Source: Vulcanisaeta souniana JCM 11219 (GTDB lineage Archaea; Thermoproteota; Thermoprotei; Thermoproteales; Thermocladiaceae). Taken from it: 64,000 nucleotides of DNA. Positions within the stretch are counted from its first letter, which is position 1; each line of letters begins with the position of its first letter. The translations under genes and the position numbers were made by a program. The notes under the pieces are model-generated. The model saw nothing but the letters and a program-made list of their open reading frames with translations. It did no database searches and was not told the origin of the DNA. The stretch lies in assembly GCF_026000775.1 (NCBI RefSeq), contig NZ_AP026830.1, positions 891,056-955,055 of the forward strand, read 5' to 3'. Positions 1-7,327 of the stretch are shown in pieces.

Positions 1-1020
1 CATCTCATAAAGCGCAAATGTGACGTTCTTGCCAATTGTTTGGAATTCATACTCAAGGCCGAGCAGCGGCTCGCCTGTCTCCTCAACAATCTCACGCGCC
101 TCCGGAGTCATTAATTCAAGATAGCCCCAACTCTGTTCCGTGGTTTCAAAGGTGAAGTGCGGATTGACGGTTGACGTGAGACCAGGCCCTGAGTCGTCAA
201 TTACAATTAAGTGCGAATCATTAAATATCTGTACTGTGTAGTATGATAGTAATATCGTACCCACGCCACCGGCGCTTGATCCAGCGAGGACCACTTGCTT
301 CCAGGGTCCCTGGGCTGCTGCCCACCTCATTGCCATTATCGCATCGACAAAACCAACGTGATACGTCGTCACGCAGTCCATCATGCCGTTAATGCCAATC
401 CCGCAGTACTCCATGACCCTATCCCCAGAGAATACATCGCCTGTGTCGTATGGTATGAATACGTACGTCCAGTTCCTGAAGGGATTTAATGGGTTGCTTC
501 TATTGAGAATTCCCGTGTACGCGAATAGGTCGATCCAGATGTTTGGGTATGTAGCGTTCATAGTCAATACGGTACTGACGCCAGGCACTGGGTACCAACA
601 GGTGTAGTAATCTGTGCATGCACCACCGGGTTCCAGGAATATTAGTAGTTTGTCCTCCGTACCCCTACTCACGAGTATGTACGTCCTACTACCATTACCG
701 GCCCTGGCTGGGTCTGGGAGCCAAATCAACGTCCACCGAATCCCCTGACTTGGGTAATTAATGGGTAAACTACTCAGGCTTGGCATGCCGGCCAAGGATA
801 CATTGAATGGATTTGCGTAATATGGTATTAGGATTATCCTAAGGTCTGTGGTGCAGTTAAGAGGCATGGAGTTACACTCATAGGGGGCTAGCGTGAAGGA
901 TAAAAGCGTGTAATTCGACTGTACTGCATGGGCGCCGTGGGCTTGAGCGATTATTATCATTATTGCCAGTATTAACAACGCGGGAAGAGCCCTATAGATT
1001 CTGTAGTACATCATGGTCAT
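1..1020 (-). CDS. Secreted pectinacetylesterase-like hydrolase (partial)
   Basis: The minus strand is open from the ATG at 1020 to the left window edge (340 codons), so the C-terminus is missing. Residues 1-30 form a signal peptide (basic start, then a hydrophobic stretch ending AQAHGAHA). The mature part has an LEPGGAC oxyanion-type loop and a GSSAGG nucleophile elbow, the pair of motifs seen in the pectinacetylesterase/Notum alpha/beta-hydrolase family; the catalytic serine would be the one in GSSAGG. It is probably an exported esterase acting on polysaccharide substituents. The substrate is inferred only from the family. A TATA-like stretch lies just upstream, so the start looks leaderless. 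Confidence 0.72.
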   Translation of the reverse strand, partial: MTMMYYRIYRALPALLILAIMIIIAQAHGAHAVQSNYTLLSFTLAPYECNSMPLNCTTDLRIILIPYYANPFNVSLAGMPSLSSLPINYPSQGIRWTLIWLPDPARAGNGSRTYILVSRGTEDKLLIFLEPGGACTDYYTCWYPVPGVSTVLTMNATYPNIWIDLFAYTGILNRSNPLNPFRNWTYVFIPYDTGDVFSGDRVMEYCGIGINGMMDCVTTYHVGFVDAIMAMRWAAAQGPWKQVVLAGSSAGGVGTILLSYYTVQIFNDSHLIVIDDSGPGLTSTVNPHFTFETTEQSWGYLELMTPEAREIVEETGEPLLGLEYEFQTIGKNVTFALYEM

Positions 1021-1034
1021 TAATTCACGTCTTG

Positions 1035-1048
1035 TCTTTTAAACTTTA
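1035..1048 (-). promoter_or_regulatory. TATA box of the secreted hydrolase
   Basis: On the minus strand the stretch reads TAAAGTTTAAAAGA, centred about 22-25 nt before the ATG at 1020. This spacing fits a leaderless archaeal transcript and supports that start. Confidence 0.45.
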
Positions 1049-1220
1049 TCTATATTTACCCTAAATAGTGGGTAATTAATAAAAGATCTATTCCTAATAG
1101 GCAAATATTATTACTTAATAATCCATGGCAGGGTCATTAGGCATGTATCTAAGGTGGTTATCGAAGTAACTACATAAATTATGTATGTAAGCTAGGCTAT
1201 GGGTGCGCCGTGGATGTTGA

Positions 1221-1842
1221 TTATATGGGCTCTATGCTCTCAATAGGTCTTACCACGGCCCTATATATATTATTGAACTTCTCAATATTAATGTAATGTA
1301 GCCTTGATGGTGCTGTGTTTATTAATCCGTGTATGTAGCCCTCTGTGAATGATCCGTCTAGTTCCTCGTCGAATGGCTCCTCAAACTCAACCCTAACCTC
1401 GTTGTTCCTAATCTCGAGACCCCTGAAGGCAAGCCTGTTATAGGCTGTGGCCGTGTATAGGTACGTGCTTATAGTACTCACGGGATCACCCATCGGCATC
1501 TCCGTGGCCACCGCCCTCGCGTACTCATAACCAATCCTATACAAGGTACTGTTCAGGGCCTGGACACCTACCTGCTGTAGGACTGACTTAAGGGCGCTTA
1601 TGAACTGCTTTCTCGAGAAGGCTATGGACATCACGGATTCATTAATGACATTAATCAATTCAACACCCTCAGTGACAAGCTCATTAATGGCTAACGTCAG
1701 ATTCTCCACCGGCATCAAGCATTATGGCCCTAGTATTACCAATACCACTGGTTGCATCAAGACCAAGGCCGCCAACCACCAAGGTCAGGTCACGAAGCAG
1801 CCCAGGCCTATCCCTAACAACCCTATATAATAGCCAGGGCAT
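1221..1842 (-). pseudogene. ACT-V4R regulatory protein, frameshifted
   Basis: Two overlapping minus-strand frames together make one protein. Frame 1 starts at the ATG at 1842, 27 nt after a TATA box (1865-1874), and encodes an ACT-like N-terminus (RDRPGLLRDLTLVVGGLGLD) but stops at 1684. Frame 2 covers 1715-1221 and carries a V4R (4-vinyl reductase-type) domain with an IAFSRKQF...YRIGYEYARAVA pattern. Removing one base from GGTGGAG near 1703-1708 joins them in register. ACT-V4R proteins are usually ligand-sensing regulators; the ligand is unknown. It could be a real pseudogene, a sequencing error or two separately translated parts. Confidence 0.6.
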
Positions 1843-1864
1843 CAGGACATTTTTAATGAAGAAA

Positions 1865-1874
1865 CCTTTAAGCC
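1865..1874 (-). promoter_or_regulatory. TATA box of the ACT-V4R gene
   Basis: On the minus strand GGCTTAAAGG is centred about 27 nt before the ATG at 1842. It supports 1842 as the true N-terminus of the frameshifted gene rather than the later ATG at 1715. Confidence 0.45.
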
Positions 1875-1954
1875 TTACAATTAACAGACAAAGCTCTAAT
1901 TCATTAACGCCTCAATCCTTATGCACTTACTACTCTTAATATCATACTCGATGT

Positions 1955-2098
1955 TCACAAGTAATTCCCTAGTGTGTCTAGTGCTTTGTCCTTGTTTATT
2001 AGTCCCTTCTTGCCGAGTTCGATTATTTTCATGGCCTCTCTAATGAATTCATTTATTGAGACATTCATTAACTGCTCACCACGTTGGCTTCGAGTCAT
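1955..2098 (-). CDS. Small 47-residue protein, antitoxin-like
   Basis: This short frame starts at an ATG that overlaps the stop of the upstream AbrB-type remnant by the four bases ATGA, the usual sign of translational coupling. The product is helical and charged, with a VSINEFIREAMKIIELGKKG segment, as in the C-terminal half of small crenarchaeal antitoxins. I do not recognise a named family. Because the upstream partner is degraded, the gene may itself be a leftover. Confidence 0.45.
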   Translation of the reverse strand: MTRSQRGEQLMNVSINEFIREAMKIIELGKKGLINKDKALDTLGNYL

Positions 2099-2330
2099 TC
2101 AAAGCCCTCGCTTGGGCTTTGTTTATAAGTCTTTCTATTCCAGGTGATTGATGGCTTGACGCTTATTATCTCAATCTCACTCAATGGCTCAATGCCGTAC
2201 TCCTCCCTGGTTTCCCTCGGTATTGTGAATTGCCTGCTTGAACTACTGCTACGGTCACAAAAGCCTAACGCCACAAATCTTAACAGGCCTAAAACTATAC
2301 CTAATAACCGCATAATTAATCACCACCTAA
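2095..2330 (-). pseudogene. Decayed tandem AbrB/SpoVT-type DNA-binding protein
   Basis: The C-terminal swapped-hairpin half is readable (SRQFTIPRETREEYGIEPL then EIEIISVKPS) and closely matches the C-terminus of the intact gene at 38421-38747 (SRQFTVPRKVRETYGIRPGD then EIEIIEIKP). Upstream, another frame gives NYAVIRYSF...GVRLL, resembling YAVITVSY...GVKLL of the same paralog, but stops and a frame change separate the pieces. It is best read as a dead paralog of that regulator. The extent upstream of about 2330 is uncertain. Confidence 0.55.
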
Positions 2331-2605
2331 CGGCACTTAATGTGTTTGGCATTGCCGGTAGTACAGGGACATCCCACGCTAATTGGAACATTGTTTATGT
2401 TAATTAAGGGCTAGTTTAGAACCATCATTACTTAATAGCACTTAGATTATTGCTTCAATGTTTCTCTATAGACTTAAAGTTTGATGGTTTTGAAATAATG
2501 ATGATATTGCCTATAGGCCCATAATTGTCATAAGGTATTTATTATTGGCGATGTTTTAGTCATTGAATGGAGGTTAGGGCATTGATTTCCAGGGTTTATG
2601 AGTAG

Positions 2606-3373
2606 TTGAGCGATTTGAGTAGATTAGTGGAGATTAATGATGTGTTTCGGGAGTATGCCCTTAGGTGGTTACTCTACGCCGTACACCAGGACCTACTTGA
2701 TGCACTAGCTATGGTTGTTGCTGAGCTCGGTCTTAGGAAACCTCCCAGTTATGCTGGGTTGGCCGATGTGCTTCATGAGCGTAGATTAATAAGTGATGAT
2801 GTTAAGGAGTTGATTAGGCAGGTGGTAATTAATAGGAGTATGCTTGCCCATGCCTATAGGTCCTTCAGTAGGAGTGAATTGCTGGAGTTGAGGTCCTGGG
2901 TCCTTAAGAACGTGCCCAGCTTAGCGAACCAGTTGTTAAGGTTGATGGAGGAGAATAACGTGGATCCAGAGATGCCCGGTGAGTCGCTTGTCAGGGTTTT
3001 CACGAAGTATGGCGTGTTGTTGGCGTTTCTCTTCGGTAGTCGCGCCAGGGGTGATGTTAGGGAGGATAGTGATTATGATGTTGCCGTACTCATGAGGGAT
3101 CAATCCAATTATGAGAAGATGGTTAGTTTGATCAGGGATTTAGCGCAGGTGCTCGGTGCACCAGCGGATAAGGTTGACTTGGTTGACTTAAGTAAGGCGC
3201 CCAATGAGTTGGTATACGTGGTACTGAGGGACGGTGTACTCATTTATTCAGCTGACCCAGTACTTGCGCGGAGGTTGATTGCTCACATGTACGTCAGGGT
3301 ACTCGGTGAGTCTGACTTAGATCACGTGTATTACAGTATGTTTAGGGATAGAATTTCTAAAAAGCATTATTAA
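2606..3373 (+). CDS. Fused HEPN-MNT (HepT-MntA-type) toxin-antitoxin protein
   Basis: The 255-residue protein joins two partners that are normally separate. The N-terminal helical domain (about 15-90) has the HepT RNase motif RX4HXY at R77-Y84 (RSMLAHAY). The second domain (about 130-235) has the MntA minimal nucleotidyltransferase motif GSX10DXD at G144-D158. In the known system MntA adds AMP to the HEPN tyrosine and silences the RNase; fusion would make this intramolecular. The start is a TTG at 2606, with a stop just before it in frame. A PaREP1 gene follows after 21 bp, probably in one transcript. Confidence 0.75.
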   Translation: MSDLSRLVEINDVFREYALRWLLYAVHQDLLDALAMVVAELGLRKPPSYAGLADVLHERRLISDDVKELIRQVVINRSMLAHAYRSFSRSELLELRSWVLKNVPSLANQLLRLMEENNVDPEMPGESLVRVFTKYGVLLAFLFGSRARGDVREDSDYDVAVLMRDQSNYEKMVSLIRDLAQVLGAPADKVDLVDLSKAPNELVYVVLRDGVLIYSADPVLARRLIAHMYVRVLGESDLDHVYYSMFRDRISKKHY

Positions 3374-3394
3374 GCGACCTATGATGTTCCCAAT

Positions 3395-3925
3395 GTGGAG
3401 GTTGGTTACTTAGATTATAAGAGGGATCCCGTGGCGCATGTGTATGCCAAGGTCCTTGATGACTTGGTTGAGGCTAGGTTGGCATTGGAGATGCTGGGCA
3501 GGGACCTTATCCAAAACGCCTCGGCTAAGGCGTTCATGAGTGTTAAGTCCATAGTCAGCGCGTTGGTTGTTAAGAATTTTGCCAAAATCATTGAAGGGGT
3601 GGATGAGAGGAGGAGGACTTGGTATGAGGACGCGGGTTACTCAGCACCAACCACTGGGTTAATAGGTATTTCTAAGGACTTGAAGAAACTGGGTATAGAC
3701 GTAGAGGCTGCGGTAAAGACGACGTTGTTGCTTCATAGGTTCTCCTATAATGGCTTCGACCCAAACTTAGTCGATTATAGGGACCCTGACGAGGTTAAGG
3801 ACGACATTATTGAGGTTATTAGTTGGGCCTTAACAATTAAGGAGTTATTCAGGGACATTTGGGATGAGAGGTTGGAGCAGGAGGAACATGAGTTGATGAA
3901 GTTGCTTGAAAGATTCAAGGCTTAA
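3395..3925 (+). CDS. PaREP1 family protein
   Basis: This 176-residue helical protein shows the PaREP1 pattern: a start-proximal LDDLVEARLALEMLGR helix, NASAKAFMSVKS, and the late LLHRFSYNGFDP block. PaREP1/PaREP8 proteins are abundant in Thermoproteales, have a HEPN-like fold and no settled function. The likely start is the GTG at 3395. It lies 21 bp downstream of the fused HEPN-MNT gene on the same strand, suggesting co-transcription. A second, frameshifted family member is at 25538-26064. Confidence 0.75.
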   Translation: MEVGYLDYKRDPVAHVYAKVLDDLVEARLALEMLGRDLIQNASAKAFMSVKSIVSALVVKNFAKIIEGVDERRRTWYEDAGYSAPTTGLIGISKDLKKLGIDVEAAVKTTLLLHRFSYNGFDPNLVDYRDPDEVKDDIIEVISWALTIKELFRDIWDERLEQEEHELMKLLERFKA

Positions 3926-3933
3926 TGGATTTT

Positions 3934-3953
3934 TGAGATATAATTATTTCTCA
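3934..3953. repeat. 20-bp near-palindrome upstream of vapB
   Basis: The sequence TGAGATATAATTATTTCTCA matches its own reverse complement at 18 of 20 positions. It lies 41 bp before the vapB ATG at 3995 and 8 bp after the PaREP1 stop. It could be an operator for the AbrB-type antitoxin or a transcript end; nothing decides between these. Confidence 0.35.
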
Positions 3954-3994
3954 GAAATATTCATAAGCTTAGATCATTTAATAATAATTAAGGT

Positions 3995-4255
3995 ATGTTG
4001 GAGGTTAGAGTCAGGGTTTCTAAAAAGAATACAATTTACATACCTAAGGCAATTTCTGAGGCTGTGGGCATTTCTGAGGGTGATTATGTCATTTTGAGAG
4101 TTGATGGTAATAGGATAATTATTGAACGTGTTGAGGACCCGTTTGAATATGCTTTGAAGGTTAAAAAGTTCGCTGAGGTAACCTTTGAGGAATTCGAAAG
4201 GGAATCTGAGGAGGTACAGGATGAGTATTGGAGTGAGGCCTCGGATACTTCTTGA
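3995..4255 (+). CDS. vapB: VapB-type AbrB antitoxin
   Basis: The 86-residue protein begins with an AbrB/SpoVT swapped-hairpin domain (residues 1-48: SKKNTIYIPKAISEAVGISE, then GDYVILRV) followed by a charged helical tail that would wrap a PIN toxin. It should bind its own promoter and neutralise the VapC encoded by the overlapping gene. That toxin is cut off after about 48 residues here, leaving this an orphan antitoxin. Confidence 0.72.
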   Translation: MLEVRVRVSKKNTIYIPKAISEAVGISEGDYVILRVDGNRIIIERVEDPFEYALKVKKFAEVTFEEFERESEEVQDEYWSEASDTS

Positions 4256-4367
4256 TACAACTTATCTCCTACCCATCGTGGGTATTAACGTTAAGGGTCT
4301 AGATGAGGTACTAATTGCACTATCAAGGGTAAGAAGGAGGTTTAAGACTGAGTTCTGTTACACGTAA
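4221..4367 (+). pseudogene. vapC: VapC PIN-domain toxin, N-terminal fragment
   Basis: The ATG at 4221 lies inside vapB, as usual for vapBC pairs. The first residues match a PIN domain (RILLDTTYLLPIVGI, with the first catalytic Asp), but the frame stops after 48 residues where a PIN toxin normally has about 130. The remaining acidic residues are absent, so RNase activity is not expected. The next gene on the other strand begins its 3' end only 47 bp later, so the toxin body has been deleted. Confidence 0.65.
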
Positions 4368-4413
4368 TATGGTATTAGATAATTCGTAGGAACTCCCGCG
4401 ATTATAGCAATGA

Positions 4414-4779
4414 CTACGCGGTGGCTGTTACGAACAGCATATAGTACTCGGTCTTCTCAATCCTACCGGTTACTGGGTCAACCCTGAGCCCTAGGGTCTC
4501 CAGGGTATCAACACCGATCACCGGCATTGCACCACTAAACGCCAATATCCTAATCGGGCCCCTCCTACCTTCAATCTCGGCCTCGGCAATGAACACCCTA
4601 GCCCTCACCGTTCTGCCATCACCCAGCCTAACCTCAACCTCAAATGGAGTCTCTATGAAGTGCTCCTTGGCCAATTCTAGGGGCATTACGGTGAAGGAGG
4701 CGCCGGTATCCACGAGTACCCTCTCCATGGCAAACTCATCACTCCCTCTAAAGCGAACGCTAACAAAGACGTGACCCAT
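4414..4779 (-). CDS. Retropepsin-like (clan AA) aspartic protease
   Basis: A 121-residue single-domain protein with the aspartic protease signature LVDTGASFTVMP (residues 22-33), a flap-like middle region and a GVDTLETLGLRVDP segment near the C-terminus. Prokaryotic proteins of this size act as homodimers that supply one Asp each; their substrates are unknown. It is monocistronic. A decayed homolog with Asp-Ile-Gly in place of Asp-Thr-Gly is at 11304-11664. Confidence 0.7.
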   Translation of the reverse strand: MGHVFVSVRFRGSDEFAMERVLVDTGASFTVMPLELAKEHFIETPFEVEVRLGDGRTVRARVFIAEAEIEGRRGPIRILAFSGAMPVIGVDTLETLGLRVDPVTGRIEKTEYYMLFVTATA

Positions 4780-4822
4780 TTACCACGCTAATTCATATCA
4801 TGGCAGACCTAAAAATAAAGCT

Positions 4823-5890
4823 TTAGTAATTTGGAACGTTCAGTCTCATGGCAGCCTCCCTATACGTTGGGTCTAGAAATTCGTAATTCTCAATGATACT
4901 TAACCTCTCCAGGGTCTTTATCACATTGTTCAGCGATGTCGGCGATACCGTCGTGCCCTCGAAATCTTCCACGCACTTAACCACCTTGGACCATGTATTA
5001 CCACCACTGGCGACGCACCTAAGCACCAGCGCCGTCCTCCTGGCATTAACGGTTGAGTAACTCGCCTTAGCCCTTATGAGTCTCTCAAGCTCGTTCAGCG
5101 CCTCCCTAATCATTGATAAATCCCTAACGCCCCCTAATGTAGGCGTTGGCGGCATAAACAAGCCAACCAGGTATACCGTTAAACACATCCGCAATGGTCT
5201 CAATAACGTCTGTGGTAACCTCGACACCCAACTCCTTAAATCCTCTCCATAGGAAGTCGATGGATTCATCACGGGTGAACCTACCAATCCTCACCTCATA
5301 GAAGTACCTGCCGAACAATGGTGAATTTGGATCTTCAACGCTCATGAATTCATAGAGCAACCCAACCTCAGAGCCGCTGAGTATGAATGTTACATTCCTA
5401 TCGAAGTCATACGCGTGAGCTAGGGCATTAAGAACCTCACTTGACAACGGACCCCTCAGTCTCTGGGCCTCGTCAAACGCCATTACAACCCTCCTCTCAT
5501 TAAGTTCATTGAATAACCCGGCCAGGCTAACCTGTTCCCTACCCCTCCACCTGACCTCAATGGCGTTGCCCATGATCGAGACACCCCTAATCCTCCTTAA
5601 GACATAAATTAGCTTGTCAAGAGCTGATAATGAGACATTAAATATTAATCGATGTAGGTCAGACATACCATAGTTGCCCCTCAATGATCTGCAATCAATA
5701 CATATGGCGTCTCTGCCTCATTCGGCGACACATTAACTAATGACGTCTTATCAATCCTCCTAATTCCGTAAACCGTGATTATTCTATCACCCCCGTGTAT
5801 ACTATTCCTTAAATTCATTAAGTTCGGTCTCCCTATCGTAAAGGCCTTCTCTAGTTGCCTTGGGCTTTACACTGAATAATATGGCTAACT
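4823..5890 (-). pseudogene. Archaeal AAA ATPase, multiply broken
   Basis: Pieces in several minus-strand frames line up as one crenarchaeal ATPase of the PF01637 type. From the 5' end they are LFSVKPKATREGLYDRETEL, then RIITVYGIRRIDKTSLV (a P-loop whose usual GKT glycine is Asp), then 5684-5124 with Walker B VVMAFDEAQ and sensor FILSGSE, then the winged-helix tail in 5120-4823. Stops and frame changes occur near 5815, 5700 and at the five-G run 5130-5134. Nucleotide binding would be lost even if the frames were repaired. These ATPases are common mobile genes of unknown role in hyperthermophilic archaea. Confidence 0.65.
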
Positions 5891-6052
5891 CTCTCATTAG
5901 TTGCTAACCCCGGATTTGCTATTAATCCTTAGGAAACATTAGCACACGGTAATAAGTAATGCAATTGAACACAATGCACTAATCCATTGGTTAAGGGCTG
6001 AATCCTTTTTCATGTTAATAGAAACCTTTTTTGTATTTAAGTATGTTAAAAT
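5891..6052. other. AT-rich intergenic stretch
   Basis: It lies between the broken ATPase and the TnpB-type relic. No convincing coding frame is seen. T-rich runs (6007-6040) precede the relic. Confidence 0.4.
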
Positions 6053-6254
6053 TTGTTGATAAATGATGATCTCTCACGCCTATGTGGGCTATGCCCAAGG
6101 GGGAGTGAAAATTCCAGAGACGTGAGCCCCGTGCCGTTAGGCTCGAAGGAGTCCCATGACCCACCTACCGTAAAACTGGGTAGGTGGTTGAGGGCTAAGT
6201 CCCTACACTCGATCATGAATGAACACAAAATGAATGAAATGAAAGTGTAGGGAC
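6053..6254 (+). mobile_element. IS200/IS605 3'-end relic (TnpB tail/guide-RNA region)
   Basis: The plus frame 6053-6250 reads like the variable tail that follows the zinc finger of archaeal TnpB proteins (PPTVKLGRWLRAKSL), but no nuclease body precedes it. The DNA is strongly foldable: CTCACG/CGTGAG, CCACCTACC (6161-6169) with GGTAGGTGG (6179-6187), and a perfect 11-bp inverted repeat GTCCCTACACT (6199-6209)/AGTGTAGGGAC (6244-6254). In IS200/IS605 elements this region carries the right end and the omega RNA scaffold. I infer a truncated element or a non-autonomous derivative. Confidence 0.45.
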
Positions 6255-6356
6255 AAACGGTAACGAGTACGTGTCCAGTTTATGAGGGAAGGCTTGATTA
6301 AATTCAGGATTGTTCATTGCCCAGCATGCAATAGTATTGAATCGAATACTATGTAC

Positions 6357-6740
6357 TCAGGACTTAAGTTTATGGTAGAGGTCTAGCAGTTCATCGTCAA
6401 ATGTAATTAATGGTAAGCCTAATCTTCTTGCCGTGCTAAGCACTATCAAGTCGTTAAAGTCATCATAATGCCTAATGTAATCTTTATGATCAATAGCAAA
6501 GTATATATCCTGCACATTATTTTCAACAACCTTAATCTTAGAGTCCCGTAGAATCTCACTTATGATACCCACATCAATTTTATGCCTAATGAAGAAGTAA
6601 CTTAACTCGGCAATTACAATTATTGGCACGTAAGCTTCATTTAGGGAATCCCAAAGACTTACTGCCTTATCATGGCTCACATCATCCTCGGAGATCACAG
6701 CCACTATAAAGTTTGTATCAACTACAAAGCTCATAATCAC
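6357..6740 (-). CDS. vapC: VapC-type PIN-domain toxin
   Basis: A complete 127-residue PIN domain. It has the first Asp in FVVDTNFIVAV, a conserved Glu in IAELSYF and late acidic residues in HYDDFNDLIVLSTA. VapC toxins are Mg2+-dependent ribonucleases, usually cutting tRNA or rRNA. The start (GTG at 6740 or ATG at 6734) overlaps the vapB stop, so the pair is coupled. All catalytic positions seem intact, so this is probably a working module. Confidence 0.8.
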   Translation of the reverse strand: MIMSFVVDTNFIVAVISEDDVSHDKAVSLWDSLNEAYVPIIVIAELSYFFIRHKIDVGIISEILRDSKIKVVENNVQDIYFAIDHKDYIRHYDDFNDLIVLSTARRLGLPLITFDDELLDLYHKLKS

Positions 6741-6967
6741 TCCTTCTCAATCTCTTCCCTTATGGTCTCCTCAACATACCTCCAATCTATTTTTTTCCCC
6801 AACCTAATCCTTATTTCCGTGATGCTTCGTCTCTTTGGCTCAAGAATTATCCTCTCACCCTCAAGCCTAACTATGAGCGTATCCCCAACCCTTAAACCAA
6901 GCCTTTTCCTAATAGACGCCGGTATCGTTATTTGATAATTCCTAGTTACCTTAGTTTCATCAATCAT
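6737..6967 (-). CDS. vapB: VapB-type AbrB antitoxin
   Basis: The 76-residue protein has an AbrB domain (TRNYQITIPASIRKRLGLRVGD, then EGERIILEP) and a helical C-terminus that should block the PIN active site of the coupled VapC. A perfect 12-bp palindrome lies directly against its start codon and is a natural autoregulatory operator. Upstream TATA-like bases lie near 6990-7000. Confidence 0.8.
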   Translation of the reverse strand: MIDETKVTRNYQITIPASIRKRLGLRVGDTLIVRLEGERIILEPKRRSITEIRIRLGKKIDWRYVEETIREEIEKE

Positions 6968-6979
6968 ACTAGATCTAGT
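6968..6979. promoter_or_regulatory. 12-bp palindrome ACTAGATCTAGT, probable vapBC operator
   Basis: A perfect palindrome sits immediately upstream of the vapB ATG (6967), where the leaderless transcript would start. AbrB-type antitoxins bind such symmetric sites as dimers. A half-similar ACTAGACTAA follows at 6982. The function is inferred from position. Confidence 0.45.
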
Positions 6980-7061
6980 AACTAGACTAACTTTAGTATT
7001 TTAGTCTTACCTCGTAAACACAAACCTCATTACGCATTAATACACATAGTTGCTGACAACA

Positions 7062-7226
7062 TCAGCAGGGTTCCTGAGAACCAGATACCATGTTCGTTAT
7101 TAACATCGTGATCAAATAAATCAAGGTATACAATACTCCTGTGATCTTAAGCCCTTGAAACCTACCAGGGTACGCATACACCCAGAGTATGGTAAGTACG
7201 TAATGTACCAACGGACCTATTAACAC
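7062..7226 (-). CDS. Small hydrophobic peptide or membrane-protein remnant
   Basis: From a GTG at 7226 the minus strand encodes about 54 residues with two hydrophobic stretches (VLIGPLVHYVLTILWVY and VLYTLIYLITMLI). No family is recognised, and adjacent frames are full of stops. It may be the surviving part of a lost membrane protein. The rest of 6980-7327 shows nothing clear. Confidence 0.22.
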   Translation of the reverse strand: MLIGPLVHYVLTILWVYAYPGRFQGLKITGVLYTLIYLITMLITNMVSGSQEPC

Positions 7227-7327
7227 TAGATATTATGAGGATGATGAAATCCGTATAACCATCGTACTTAGGCCCAGGTTGACTAAAATGACCTACGTGA
7301 CCATGGCAACATGGCATTGAATTATCC

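Noticed and set aside
4823-5287. Separate 154-residue gene
   Set aside because: Its first 50 residues are an out-of-frame reading of the ATPase core; the rest is the ATPase winged-helix tail displaced by the frameshift at 5130-5134.
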